Of a stretch of DNA of 64,000 nucleotides, positions 42,022-51,177 are shown piece after piece. This stretch comes from Aquabacter spiritensis (GTDB lineage: Bacteria > Pseudomonadota > Alphaproteobacteria > Rhizobiales > Xanthobacteraceae): positions 372,001-436,000 of the forward strand of contig NZ_SMAI01000002.1 of assembly GCF_004346185.1 (NCBI RefSeq). Reading direction: 5' to 3'. Under the pieces are notes generated by a model. The model did no database searches, had not been told where the DNA came from, and saw nothing but the letters and a program-made list of their open reading frames with translations. Each line of letters begins with the position of its first letter. The first letter of the stretch is position 1. Made by a program: the position numbers and the translations under genes.

Positions 42022-43074
42022 TCAACTCGCCGCGAGAGCTTGCCTGAGGGCTGCGAGGTCGGGCGGCAGGGGGCTCTCGAAGCTCAGCACCTCGCCCCGC
42101 GTCGGGTGTGCGAAGCCCAGCCGCGTGGCATGCAGCGCCTGACGCCCCAGCCCCGACAGCGCCGCCGCGGCGGGCGCGGCGAGCCGTGCCAGCTTGGTCC
42201 GGAAGCCCGGGCCGTAGATTTCGTCGCCGAGCAGGGGATGCCCGATATGCGCCATATGCACCCGGATCTGGTGGGTGCGGCCGGTTTCGAGCTGGCATTC
42301 GACCAAGGCGGCGACTGGCGCGCCGGTGGCGTCGGCGAAGGTCTCGATCCGCCGCCAGCGGGTCACGGCCTGACGTCCGCCGGGGCGCACCGCCATCTTC
42401 ACGCGGCTCGCCGGGTGCCTGTCGATCGGCGCGTCGATCGTGCCTTTCTGCTCGGGCGCCCCCCATACGAAGGCGAGATAGGCGCGCTCCAGATCGCCGG
42501 CGCGGCCGTGATCGGCGAACTGGGCCGACAAAGCGCGATGGGCGACATCCGTCTTCGCCGCCACCAGGAGGCCCGACGTATCCTTGTCGAGCCGGTGGAC
42601 GATGCCCGGCCGGCGGACTCCGCCGATCCCGGACAGCGAGCCGCGGCACTGGTGGAGCAGCGCGTTGACGAGCGTGCCGGACCAATTGCCCGGGGCGGGA
42701 TGCACCACCAGCCCGGCCGGCTTGTCGATGACGATCACCTGATCGTCTTCATACGCGATGGCGAGCGGGATGGCCTCGGGCTCCGGCGTCGCCGGCTCCG
42801 GGGCCGGGATCCGGAGGCACAGCACGTCGCCCGGATTGACCCGCTCGGCCGCGTCCCCTACCACTCGGTCGCCGTTTTCGACCCGCCCTTCGGCAACCAG
42901 CCGCTGAATCCGCGTCCGGCTCAAGGGGGCGAGCCGGGCGGCCAGCACGCGGTCGGTGCGCTGTCCCGCCTCCTCCGCCTTGACGGTGATGTGGTGGTCC
43001 GTTTCGCTCGCAAGGTCCGCCGGCACCTCCGAGAGGTCGAGCGCTTCGTCTTCATCCAGATTCGGTTGACCCAT
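42022..43074 (-). CDS. rluD: 23S rRNA pseudouridine synthase RluD
   Basis: The 350-residue enzyme would make pseudouridines 1911, 1915 and 1917 in helix 69 of 23S rRNA. An S4-like RNA-binding domain (GQRTDRVLAARLAPLSRTRI) precedes the catalytic domain with the aspartate in GIVHRLDKDTSGLLVAAKT (about 147-165), VIDKPAGLVVHPAPGN and TGRTHQIRVHMAHIGHPLLG. The ATG at 43072-43074 (minus strand) shares two bases with the ATG of the gene on the other strand. A cognate start further upstream would run into that gene. Confidence 0.94.
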   Translation of the reverse strand: MGQPNLDEDEALDLSEVPADLASETDHHITVKAEEAGQRTDRVLAARLAPLSRTRIQRLVAEGRVENGDRVVGDAAERVNPGDVLCLRIPAPEPATPEPEAIPLAIAYEDDQVIVIDKPAGLVVHPAPGNWSGTLVNALLHQCRGSLSGIGGVRRPGIVHRLDKDTSGLLVAAKTDVAHRALSAQFADHGRAGDLERAYLAFVWGAPEQKGTIDAPIDRHPASRVKMAVRPGGRQAVTRWRRIETFADATGAPVAALVECQLETGRTHQIRVHMAHIGHPLLGDEIYGPGFRTKLARLAAPAAAALSGLGRQALHATRLGFAHPTRGEVLSFESPLPPDLAALRQALAAS

Positions 43075-43417
43075 GTTCCTCAGCCCGCCCGAACCCGAAA
43101 ACCAGGAGCCGCTGTCGCCGGACCAGGAGCGGATTTTGCGCAAGGTCCGACGCTTTTCCACGATCTCGGTGTTGATCATGGTCCTGGGACTTGCCGCCGT
43201 GTTCGGTGTCATCGCCTATCGCATGCTGCGCAGCAAGACCGTTTCGGCGGGGGACGTGGTCGCCACCCTGCCGCGGGACGCCCGCATCCTCTCGACGGCG
43301 GTGGCCGACGGCCTCGTCGTCGTGACGCTGGAGGTCGGCGGCGCGGTGGAGATCCGCACCTATCGGGTGGACACGCTCGCCCAGACCGGACGCCTGCGCT
43401 TCGCGTTCGAACCGTGA
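43073..43417 (+). CDS. Small membrane protein (DUF6476-like)
   Basis: The 114-residue product has an acidic N-terminus (PPEPENQEPLSPDQERI), one membrane helix (VLIMVLGLAAVFGVIAY, about 34-50) and a small beta-rich C-terminal domain (ARILSTAVADGLVVVTLEV). It fits the DUF6476 family, which in alphaproteobacteria often stands divergent to rluD. The function is unknown. Its start codon overlaps that of rluD on the opposite strand. Confidence 0.72.
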   Translation: MFLSPPEPENQEPLSPDQERILRKVRRFSTISVLIMVLGLAAVFGVIAYRMLRSKTVSAGDVVATLPRDARILSTAVADGLVVVTLEVGGAVEIRTYRVDTLAQTGRLRFAFEP

Positions 43418-43420
43418 GCC

Positions 43421-44095
43421 CTATTGCAGCGAGGGCTCGCCGTCGTCTCCGGGCATGCGCGCCAGCATCATCTGCGTGATCGCCACCAGCATGTCGGCGC
43501 GCGCCTTCAGATCGTCGGCCTCGAGCAGCGCCTGCTTTTCCAGCGCGCCATAAGGCGACATGACGGACAGCGCGTTCACCAGGGTTTCGGTTCCGGCCTG
43601 CTGGATGCCGTCCCAGTCCGCCTCGAGCTTGTTGGCCTCGAGGAAGTCGGCGAGCGCGCCGAGCAGCGCCGAGCGGTCGACATCGGCCTCGCCCGCGCCT
43701 TCGTCGAAATCCCCGGCGAAGGCCGAGGCGTCGATGCGGCACTGGCGGTAGGGGGTCTCGACCGTCATCTCCTCCGGCAGCCGCACGCGGCAGATGCCGG
43801 TGAGCGTGACCAGATAGCGCCCGTCCCCGGTCTCCGCGAATTGCGTGATCCGCCCGAGGCAGCCGACGCCGAACAGACGCGGCCCCTGCGACAGGTCCGG
43901 CTTGGACACGTCGGGCTGGACCATCACGATCACCCGGTCGCCCGCGAGGGCATCGTCGACCATGGCGAGATAGCGCGGTTCGAAGACGTTGAGCGGCAGT
44001 TCGGCGCGCGGCAAAAGCAGCGCGCCGGACAGCGGAAACACCGGCGCCACCGCGGGGAGGTCGCCGGGCGCGAGATAGGAACGATTGATCGCCAC
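43421..44095 (-). CDS. LON peptidase N-terminal (substrate-binding) domain protein
   Basis: The 224-residue product is a free-standing LON substrate-binding domain: VAPVFPLSGALLLPRAELPL, NVFEPRYLAMVDDAL and GVGCLGRITQFAETGDGRYL. It has no AAA or protease domain. It lies nine bases after cnoX and is probably co-transcribed with it, which suggests a role in handling unfolded proteins, though relatives are not well characterised. Confidence 0.88.
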   Translation of the reverse strand: MAINRSYLAPGDLPAVAPVFPLSGALLLPRAELPLNVFEPRYLAMVDDALAGDRVIVMVQPDVSKPDLSQGPRLFGVGCLGRITQFAETGDGRYLVTLTGICRVRLPEEMTVETPYRQCRIDASAFAGDFDEGAGEADVDRSALLGALADFLEANKLEADWDGIQQAGTETLVNALSVMSPYGALEKQALLEADDLKARADMLVAITQMMLARMPGDDGEPSLQ

Positions 44096-44104
44096 GTTGG
44101 TCCT

Positions 44105-45031
44105 TCAGGCGAAGAGGATCGCCGAGAGCTTCTTACGTCCGGAAATCGTGTTGGGATCGGTCGGTCCCCACGCTTCGAAGAATTGGAGCAATTGTTTGCG
44201 CGCGGCATCCTCGTTCCAGGCCCGGTCGCGGCGCACGATGTCGATGAGGTGCTGGAGCGCCTTGTCCCGCTGGTTGCGGGCATTGAGCGCCAGAGCGAGG
44301 TCGAACCGCGCCTGATGGTCGGCCGGATCGGCCGCGACCGCGGCCTCCAAAGGCGCGATGTCGCCGAGTTCGGCGGCTTGTTCGGCGAGGTCGAGCGCCG
44401 CGCGCGCCGCGGAGATCGCGGCATCGTTTTCCTTGCCGGCGGGCACCGCGGCGAGCGTCGCCTTGGCCTGCTCCAGCGCGCCGCCGAGGACCTGGGCCCG
44501 CACCAGCCCGCCGAGCGCCTTCAGATTGTCGGGCTCCTCGGCCAGGACATGGGCGAAGATTTCCGCCGCCCCGGCGGCATCGCCTTCCGCCAGCGCCTGT
44601 TCGCCGGCGGCGAGAATCTCCGCGACGTCGGGATCGCCCGCGCCGCCGAGCAGCCGCTCGATGAACGCCTTCACCTGACCCTCGGGCACGGCGCCCATGA
44701 AGCCGTCGACGGGCTGGCCGTTGACGAAGGCATAGACCGCCGGGATCGACTGGATGCCGAGGCGGCCGGCGATCGCCGGGTGCTCGTCGATATTCATTTT
44801 GGCGAGGCGAACCTTGCCCTTGGCGGCGCGGACCGCCTTTTCGATCACCGGTCCCAGCGTCTTGCACGGGCCGCACCACGGGGCCCAGAAGTCGACCAGG
44901 ACCGGGCGGTGCCGCGATTCCTCGATGACCTCCGCCATGAAGGTCTGGGTGGTCGTGTCGATGACGAGATCGTCGCCGGCGCCTGCGGTCGCCGGGGATT
45001 CCTTCGCTCCGCCTGCCTGCTTGAACAGCAT
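44105..45031 (-). CDS. cnoX: Chaperedoxin CnoX (thioredoxin-TPR protein, YbbN family)
   Basis: The 308-residue protein has an N-terminal thioredoxin domain with an intact active site, VDFWAPWCGPCKTLGPVIEK (about 46-65), and a C-terminal TPR region of about 180 residues (ILAAGEQALAEGDAAGAAEI, ARFDLALALNARNQRDKALQ). In CnoX of E. coli the motif is SxxC; here CGPC is kept, so thiol exchange is likely besides holdase activity and delivery to GroEL/DnaK. AAGGACGAGGA precedes the ATG at 45031. A sigma-32-like promoter lies upstream. Confidence 0.9.
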   Translation of the reverse strand: MLFKQAGGAKESPATAGAGDDLVIDTTTQTFMAEVIEESRHRPVLVDFWAPWCGPCKTLGPVIEKAVRAAKGKVRLAKMNIDEHPAIAGRLGIQSIPAVYAFVNGQPVDGFMGAVPEGQVKAFIERLLGGAGDPDVAEILAAGEQALAEGDAAGAAEIFAHVLAEEPDNLKALGGLVRAQVLGGALEQAKATLAAVPAGKENDAAISAARAALDLAEQAAELGDIAPLEAAVAADPADHQARFDLALALNARNQRDKALQHLIDIVRRDRAWNEDAARKQLLQFFEAWGPTDPNTISGRKKLSAILFA

Positions 45032-45072
45032 GTGTCCTCGTCCTTGAAATGCCATGCGCGTCGCGCCCGCCT

Positions 45073-45101
45073 TAGATGGGGCGCTTCGGCACGAAAGCAA
45101 T
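45073..45101 (-). promoter_or_regulatory. Heat-shock (sigma-32) type promoter of cnoX
   Basis: On the minus strand the -10 reads CCCCATCTA (45081-45073), a full match to the sigma-32 -10 consensus CCCCATNTA. Fourteen bp upstream lies ATTGCT (45101-45096), which keeps the TTG core of the CTTGAA -35. It is 42 bp before the cnoX start. The remainder of the 311-bp cnoX-smc gap shows nothing else convincing. Confidence 0.55.
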
Positions 45102-45342
45102 TGCAGACACGCTTCTAGAGTGGGACGCGCCGCTACGGAACCGTTTTTCGTCATTTTCGCGTCCCGCGTGCCGCCGCGCCGGCCGCCGCGGCGGCGCGCC
45201 GGCCGGGCCCGAACCGAGCAAAGTCAAAGCGTCGGGCGCGGTCGCGCCTGTGGACCGCGCGGCCCCCGGCCTTGCTCCCGGCCGATTCGCGCCGCACGGT
45301 GGATTTGACCGCAACCTGCAGAGGCTGGCACATCGCCGCGCG

Positions 45343-48300
45343 ATGAAGTTTACCCGTCTCCGGCTTCTCGGCTTCAAGACCTTCGTCGAGCCGACCGACA
45401 TTCTCATCGAGCCCGGGCTCACGGGGATCGTCGGGCCGAACGGGTGCGGCAAGTCCAACCTCGTCGAAGCCATGCGCTGGGCCATGGGGGAAAGCTCCCA
45501 CAAGGCGTTCCGGGCGCAGGATATGGACGATGTGATCTTTGCCGGCACCACGGGGCGCCCGGCGCGCAACGCCGCCGAGGTGGTCCTGCATCTCGACAAT
45601 TCCGACCGCACCGCGCCGGCCGCGTTCAACGACAATGACGCGCTCGAAGTGGTGCGGCGGATCGAACGCGGGGCGGGGTCGCACTACCGCATCAATGGCC
45701 GCGAGGTCCGCGCCCGGGACGTCCACCTGCTGTTCGCCGACGCCTCGACCGGCGCGCGCTCGCCGGCCTTGGTGCGGCAGGGCCAGATCGGCGAGATCGT
45801 CGGCGCGAAGCCGGCGGCGCGGCGGCGCATCCTGGAAGAGGCGGCGGGCGTCGCCGGCCTGCACGCCCGGCGCCACGAAGCCGAATTGCGGCTCAAGGCG
45901 GCGGAGCAGAACCTGCTGCGCCTGGAGGATGTCGTCACCCAGATCGGCGCGCAGATCGAGGGGCTCCGCCGGCAGTCGCGGCAGGCGGTGCGCTATCGGG
46001 CCTTGTCCGAGGACGTGCGGCGCAACGAGGCGGCCCTGCTGTGGAGCCGATGGCGGGAGACCGACCAGCAGCTCGCCGAGGCCGAGCGCGCGGTCGAGGC
46101 GGCGGTGCGCGACCTCGCCGAGCGGACCCGCGGCCAGGCGGAGGCCGCCCGCCTCCAGGCGATCGCCGCCCACCAGCTCCCGGCGCTGCGCCAGACCGAG
46201 GCGGAGGCGGCGGCGCGGTTGCAGCGGCTCGTCCTCGCGCGCGGCGAACTCGACCGCGAGGGCGAGCGCCTCGCCGCGCGGCGCCAGGATCTGGAGCGCC
46301 GGATGGCGCAGCTCACCCAGGACATGGCGCGCGAGCGGGCTTTGTCCGCCGATGCCGCCGGCGTCCTGGCGCGCCTATCGGCGGAGGCCGAGGATCTGCG
46401 CGGCGAACAGGAGCGCTCCGCCGCCGCCGCCCGCGATGCTGGCCTCGCTCTGGCCGAAGCCGAGCGCCATCTGCTCGGTGCGGAGCAGCGGCTGGAGGAG
46501 CGCACGCGGGCTTATGCCGATATCGGCGCCCGCCGGTCCGCGCTGGAGGCGCAGCAGCGCGACGCCCGCGCCCGGCTGACGCGCGCCGCCGCCGAATTGG
46601 CCTCGGTCGAAGCGGAGGAGGTGCGCCTGCGCCGCGAGGCGGGGACGGAGGATCTCGACCGTCGGCGCGCCGACGCGGCTTCGGCGCGCGACCGGCTGGC
46701 GGAGGCCGACGCGGCGGCAATTGCGGCGGAGGCCGAGCAGGGCGCGGCACGGCAGGAGGCGGAAGCGCTGCGGCCCCGGCTCGGCGATGCGGAGCGCACG
46801 TTCGGCCGGCTGGACGCCGAGGCGCGCACGCTGGCCAAGCTGCTCGCCACCGCCGACCGCCGGTTTCCCCCGGTCGTCGATCTTCTCACGGTGGCAAAAG
46901 GCTTCGAGGTCGCGCTCGGGGCCGCGCTCGGCGACGATCTGGACCTGCCGGTGGACGCGCGGGCGAACGCCCGCTGGGCCGGCGCGGCGCCGGATCCGGC
47001 GGATCCCGCTCTACCCGAGGGGGCGGCGCCGCTCGCGCTGCATGTGGCGGGTGCACCGGCGCTGGCGCGGCGCCTCGCCCAGATCGGCGTCGTCGCGAAG
47101 GCCGAGGGACCGCGCCTTCAGGCGCAGCTCAAGCCGGGACAGCGGCTGGTGTCGCGCGAGGGGGACGTCTGGCGCTGGGACGGCCTGGTCGCGGCGGCCG
47201 ACGCGCCGACGGCTGCGGCGCGTCGGCTGGCGGAGCGCAACCGGCTGGCCGACCTCCAGCACGAGGTGGAAGCGGCGCGCCGCGCGCTGGCGACGCTGCG
47301 CGCCGAGGCGGGCGAGCGCGACGCCCGGCTGAAAGCGGCCGCCGGCCGCGAGATGCAGGCCCGCGAGGCGCGGCGCACGGCGCAACGCCTCGCCGATCAG
47401 GCGCGGGAAGCGGAGAGCGCGGCCGAGCGCAAGGCCGGCCAGCATGCCGCCCGGCTTTCGGCGCTCGGCGAGGCCCGGGTTCGGATCGCGGTCGGCCGCG
47501 ACGAGACCGAGGCCGCGCTCGCGCAGGTCGAGGCCGGTCTCGCCGCCTTGGAGGCGCCGGCGCTGATCGACGCGGCCCTTGCCGGAGCCCGGGGCGAGGC
47601 GGCCCAGGCGCGCGCCGGCGTGGCCGAGGCGCGTGCCCTCGCCACCGGGATCGACCGCGAGCGCGCCGGGCGGATCAAGCGGCTGGAGGCGATCGCCGGC
47701 GAAGAGCGCTCCTGGCGCGAGCGGGCCGGCGGCGCCGGGGACCGCATCGCCGCGCTCGAGGCGCGGCGCGCCGAGGCCGCGCAGGAACTGGCCGAGACCG
47801 AACAGGCGCCGGCCGAACTGATCCGCCAGCGGCGCGCCTTGATGACCGAACTCGAGACCGCCGAAGCGGCGCGCCGCGCCGCCGCCGACCGGCTCGCGGA
47901 CGGCGAGGCGGCGCTCGCCGCCGCGGACCGCGCCGCCCGCGCGGCGCTCGAGGCGATGTCGGGCGCCCGCGAGGAGGCCGCGCGCGCCGAGGGGCGGGTC
48001 GAGGGCGCGCGGCAGCGCCGCGCGGATGCCGCGCGCGAGATCGCCGACGCCTTCGAGGGGCCGCCCGAGGCGGCGCGCGGGGCAGCCGGGCTCCCGCCCG
48101 GCGCAACGCCGCCGCCGCTCGCCGAGATCGAGGCCGCGCTCGATCGCGCGCGGCGCGACCGCGAGCGGCTGGGCGCGGTCAATCTGCGGGCGGACCTCGA
48201 ACTTCAGGAGGCGGAGGACCAGCTCGGCACGCTGACCCGCGAGCGCGACGACCTGAACGAGGCGATCAAACGCCTGCGCTCCGGCATTCTGAGCCTCAAC

Positions 48301-48795
48301 CGGGAGGCGCGCGAACGGCTTCAGGCGTCGTTCGTCGTGGTCGACGGACATTTCCGCAAATTGTTCGACACGCTGTTCGGCGGTGGCGAGGCGCAGCTGA
48401 TCCTGACCGAGGCGGACGATCCGCTGGAGGCGGGGCTCGACATCATCGCCCGGCCGCCGGGCAAGAAGCCGCAGACGCTGTCGCTGCTCTCGGGCGGCGA
48501 GCAGGCCTTGACGGCGATGGCCTTGATCTTCGCCGTCTTCCTCACCAATCCCGCCCCGATCTGCGTGCTGGACGAGGTCGACGCGCCGCTCGACGACGCC
48601 AATGTCGAGCGCTTCTGCAATCTGCTGGACGAAATGACGCGTCTCACCGACACCCGCTTTCTGACCATCACCCACAACCCGATCACCATGGCGCGCATGG
48701 ATCGGTTGTTCGGCGTGACCATGGCGGAACGCGGGGTTTCGCGGCTGGTCTCCGTCGACCTCCAGGGCGCCGAGCGGTTACGTGAGGTGAGTTGA
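45343..48795 (+). CDS. smc: Chromosome segregation protein SMC
   Basis: The 1150-residue condensin subunit starts MKFTRLRLLGFKTFVEPTDI, with Walker A VGPNGCGKSNLVEAMRWAMG (about 32-51), two long coiled coils of Ala/Arg/Glu-rich sequence (about 165-500 and 640-900), and a hinge (about 500-640). The C-terminal head has LLSGGEQALTAMALIFAVF and Walker B ICVLDEVDAPLDDANVERFC. The ATG at 45343 gives the exact family start; the frame is open 267 bases further upstream without homology. It is divergent from cnoX. Confidence 0.97.
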   Translation: MKFTRLRLLGFKTFVEPTDILIEPGLTGIVGPNGCGKSNLVEAMRWAMGESSHKAFRAQDMDDVIFAGTTGRPARNAAEVVLHLDNSDRTAPAAFNDNDALEVVRRIERGAGSHYRINGREVRARDVHLLFADASTGARSPALVRQGQIGEIVGAKPAARRRILEEAAGVAGLHARRHEAELRLKAAEQNLLRLEDVVTQIGAQIEGLRRQSRQAVRYRALSEDVRRNEAALLWSRWRETDQQLAEAERAVEAAVRDLAERTRGQAEAARLQAIAAHQLPALRQTEAEAAARLQRLVLARGELDREGERLAARRQDLERRMAQLTQDMARERALSADAAGVLARLSAEAEDLRGEQERSAAAARDAGLALAEAERHLLGAEQRLEERTRAYADIGARRSALEAQQRDARARLTRAAAELASVEAEEVRLRREAGTEDLDRRRADAASARDRLAEADAAAIAAEAEQGAARQEAEALRPRLGDAERTFGRLDAEARTLAKLLATADRRFPPVVDLLTVAKGFEVALGAALGDDLDLPVDARANARWAGAAPDPADPALPEGAAPLALHVAGAPALARRLAQIGVVAKAEGPRLQAQLKPGQRLVSREGDVWRWDGLVAAADAPTAAARRLAERNRLADLQHEVEAARRALATLRAEAGERDARLKAAAGREMQAREARRTAQRLADQAREAESAAERKAGQHAARLSALGEARVRIAVGRDETEAALAQVEAGLAALEAPALIDAALAGARGEAAQARAGVAEARALATGIDRERAGRIKRLEAIAGEERSWRERAGGAGDRIAALEARRAEAAQELAETEQAPAELIRQRRALMTELETAEAARRAAADRLADGEAALAAADRAARAALEAMSGAREEAARAEGRVEGARQRRADAAREIADAFEGPPEAARGAAGLPPGATPPPLAEIEAALDRARRDRERLGAVNLRADLELQEAEDQLGTLTRERDDLNEAIKRLRSGILSLNREARERLQASFVVVDGHFRKLFDTLFGGGEAQLILTEADDPLEAGLDIIARPPGKKPQTLSLLSGGEQALTAMALIFAVFLTNPAPICVLDEVDAPLDDANVERFCNLLDEMTRLTDTRFLTITHNPITMARMDRLFGVTMAERGVSRLVSVDLQGAERLREVS

Positions 48796-48866
48796 TCTGC
48801 CGCGGCGCACTGCAGCACGGAAAATCTCCTAGTAAAATCAAAGTTTTGCGACGAGTTAGGCCGTCC

Positions 48867-48895
48867 TTGACACCCATTTTGGCCGCAACTATGGT
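48867..48895 (+). promoter_or_regulatory. Sigma-70 promoter of the ATP synthase F0 operon
   Basis: TTGACA (48867-48872), 17 bp, TATGGT (48890-48895): a perfect -35 and a good -10, 62 bp before atpI in the smc-atpI gap. Confidence 0.75.
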
Positions 48896-48957
48896 GCCGC
48901 GCGGTTTCGGGGACCGCACGTCGCGGGTGTCCTCCTCCCGAAGCCGGAGTTCACGCC

Positions 48958-49335
48958 ATGCCCAAACGTTCGGATTCCGGCCCACGGGAACCGGGCGAAA
49001 GGCCGGCAGACCAAGGCGTGGAGGCGGGTGATCCTGCCCTCTCCGAACGGCTTCAGCGGCTCAATGCCGCGCTTGACAAGGCGCGGCCGAGAGACCAATC
49101 GCAGCCGGGACAGGCGCAGTCGGGCACGTCGACGGCATCGGGCATGGCCATGGCCTTCCGGCTGGGGTCAGAGTTCGTCGCCGGGGTTCTTGTCGGGGCC
49201 GCGATCGGCTGGGGCATCGACCAGGTCTTGGACCTGGCGCCCTGGGGGATCCTGGTCTTCACGCTGATCGGTTTCGGTGCGGGCGTCGTCAATATGATGC
49301 GCGCGGCAGGCGAATTCGGTCACAAAAGGTCCTGA
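48958..49335 (+). CDS. atpI: ATP synthase protein I
   Basis: The 125-residue protein has a hydrophilic, Pro/Glu-rich N-terminal half and two membrane helices (about 65-85 and 90-112; VAGVLVGAAIGWGIDQVLDL and ILVFTLIGFGAGVVNMMRAA). AtpI helps assemble the c-ring. It is first in the operon behind a strong promoter, 72 bp before atpB. Confidence 0.92.
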   Translation: MPKRSDSGPREPGERPADQGVEAGDPALSERLQRLNAALDKARPRDQSQPGQAQSGTSTASGMAMAFRLGSEFVAGVLVGAAIGWGIDQVLDLAPWGILVFTLIGFGAGVVNMMRAAGEFGHKRS

Positions 49336-49407
49336 GGGCTCCGTCCTTCAGGGTCAGGCATCTATGAGGCGCGGCATTCGCCGCACGACACGAGGGGCGC
49401 GCGTCGG

Positions 49408-50160
49408 ATGACCATCGATCCGATCCACCAGTTCGAAGTGCAGCGCTATGTCGAGCTGCTGCACATCAGCGGGGTGTCGTTCAGCTTCACCAACGCTTCG
49501 GCGTTCATGATCGGCATTGTCGGCGCGATCTTCCTCTTCCTCACCTATGCGACGCGCGGCCGGACCCTGGTCCCGGGCCGCATGCAGTCGGTGGCGGAGA
49601 TGAGCTACGAATTCATCGCCAAGATGGTGCGCGATTCCGCCGGCACGCAGGGAATGGTGTTCTTCCCGCTGGTCTTCTCGCTCTTCATGTTCGTGTTCGT
49701 CGCGAACGTGATCGGCCTCGTGCCCTACACCTTTACGATCACCGCCCACATCGTCGTCACGGCGGCCTTGGCCTTGCTCGTGATCGGCACCGTGGTGGTC
49801 TACGGCTTCTACAAGCACGGCATGCACTTCCTGCATCTGTTCGTGCCGTCGGGGGTGCCGAGCTTCCTCCTGCCCTTCGTGGTGCTGATCGAGGTCGTCT
49901 CCTTCCTGTCGCGCCCGATCAGCCTGTCGCTGCGTCTGTTCGCCAACATGCTGGCCGGGCACATCGCGCTGAAGGTCTTCGCCTTCTTCGTCGTCGGGCT
50001 GGCTTCGGCCGGAATTGCCGGCTGGTTCGGCGCAGTGCTGCCGTTCTTCATGATCGTGGCGCTGACGGCCCTCGAACTCCTGGTCGCAATTCTGCAGGCC
50101 TACGTGTTCGCGGTGCTGACCTCGATCTATCTCAACGACGCGGTCCATCCGGGTCACTGA
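49408..50160 (+). CDS. atpB: F0 ATP synthase subunit a
   Basis: The 250-residue subunit forms the proton half-channels. Conserved residues include the essential arginine in [20 protein letters not shown] (about 171-190) and PISL just before it. The N-terminal [19 protein letters not shown] is typical of alphaproteobacteria. About six membrane helices are seen. Confidence 0.97.
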   Translation: MTIDPIHQFEVQRYVELLHISGVSFSFTNASAFMIGIVGAIFLFLTYATRGRTLVPGRMQSVAEMSYEFIAKMVRDSAGTQGMVFFPLVFSLFMFVFVANVIGLVPYTFTITAHIVVTAALALLVIGTVVVYGFYKHGMHFLHLFVPSGVPSFLLPFVVLIEVVSFLSRPISLSLRLFANMLAGHIALKVFAFFVVGLASAGIAGWFGAVLPFFMIVALTALELLVAILQAYVFAVLTSIYLNDAVHPGH

Positions 50161-50208
50161 CCCGGGCCGCCCTGTCTTCAATCGTCAGGTTTCTCAAGGA
50201 GCAGAACT

Positions 50209-50436
50209 ATGGAAGCGGATGCTGCAAAGTACCTGGGCGCCGGTCTCGCCTGCCTCGGAATGGGCCTTGCCGGTATCGGCGTCGGTAACATCTTCGGCAA
50301 CTTCCTCTCGGGCGCGCTGCGCAATCCGTCGGCGGCCGACGGCCAGTTCGCTCGCGCCTTCATCGGTGCGGCGCTCGCCGAAGGTCTCGGCATCTTCTCG
50401 CTGGTCGTCGCCCTGGTTCTGCTCTTCGTGGCCTGA
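50209..50436 (+). CDS. atpE: F0 ATP synthase subunit c
   Basis: The 75-residue proteolipid has two helices joined by the polar loop RNPSAADGQ. The proton-binding acidic residue is the glutamate in [20 protein letters not shown]. The first helix has the GxGxGxG-like pattern [21 protein letters not shown] lies ahead of the ATG. Confidence 0.98.
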   Translation: MEADAAKYLGAGLACLGMGLAGIGVGNIFGNFLSGALRNPSAADGQFARAFIGAALAEGLGIFSLVVALVLLFVA

Positions 50437-50493
50437 GCCGGGCGGTCCGCCGGCCGGGACCTCCCGGCTGCGGCGGCGTCCGGTCCAGCGGGA

Positions 50494-51099
50494 ATGCGCA
50501 TCATGATCGTCACATCCAAGCTGACAGCGTCCGCTTCACTCTCCACCGTCCTGCTGATCGCGGGAACGGCGTTGGCTGCGGCCGCCGAGGCCGATCATGG
50601 CGGCGGCTTCCCGCCGTTCAATCCCGCCACCTTCGGCTCTCAGCTGCTGTGGCTGGCCGCGAGCTTCGGCGCCCTCTATTTCCTGATGAGCCGGGTGACG
50701 CTTCCGCGCATCGGCCGCATCCTGGAAGAGCGTCACGACCGGATCGCGCGCGATCTGGAAGAGGCGAGCCAGCGCCGGGCCGAAAGCGAGGCGGCCCTCG
50801 CCGCCTATGAGAAGGCGCTGATCGAAGCGCGCAACAAGGCCAATGCGATTGCCGGGGAAGCCCGCAATCGGTTGAACGTCGAGACGGAGACCAACCGCAA
50901 GAGCCTGGAAGCGACGCTCGCGGCCAAGCTCGAGGAAGCGGAAGGTCGGATCGAGGCGACCAAGACCGAGGCGCTTTCCCATGTCCGCGGCATCGCGGTC
51001 GACACCGCGCAGGCGATCGTTTCGGCGCTGGTCGGCGTGACGCCGCGCATGGAAGATGTGGAAAGCGCCGTCGATGGCGCGCTGTCCAAGACCCATTGA
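50494..51099 (+). CDS. F0 ATP synthase subunit b'
   Basis: The 201-residue subunit has a long N-terminal hydrophobic leader (LSTVLLIAGTALAAAAE), a membrane helix (LLWLAASFGALYFLMSRVTL, about 49-68) and an extended helical stalk rich in Glu/Ala/Arg. The leader before the membrane helix and the position ahead of atpF identify it as b', which pairs with b in the peripheral stalk of alphaproteobacterial and photosynthetic ATP synthases. An ATG three codons downstream is an alternative start. Confidence 0.93.
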   Translation: MRIMIVTSKLTASASLSTVLLIAGTALAAAAEADHGGGFPPFNPATFGSQLLWLAASFGALYFLMSRVTLPRIGRILEERHDRIARDLEEASQRRAESEAALAAYEKALIEARNKANAIAGEARNRLNVETETNRKSLEATLAAKLEEAEGRIEATKTEALSHVRGIAVDTAQAIVSALVGVTPRMEDVESAVDGALSKTH

Positions 51100-51177
51100 G
51101 GCGCGCGGGCACCGCCCGCGCCTTTCCCTGTCCGCGCAGCGCGGCAGACAACGAGACCGGATGATCGAGGATCAGCC

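Noticed and set aside
45076-45342. In-frame extension of smc by 89 codons
   Set aside because: The SMC N-terminus MKFTRLRLLGFKTF is universal; the extension is low-complexity Arg/Ala/Pro sequence with no ribosome binding site and overlaps the cnoX promoter.
46041-48785. A 914-codon plus-strand frame inside smc
   Set aside because: It is the +1 shadow of the Ala/Arg/Glu coiled-coil coding sequence, giving only Arg/Gly/Ala repeats.
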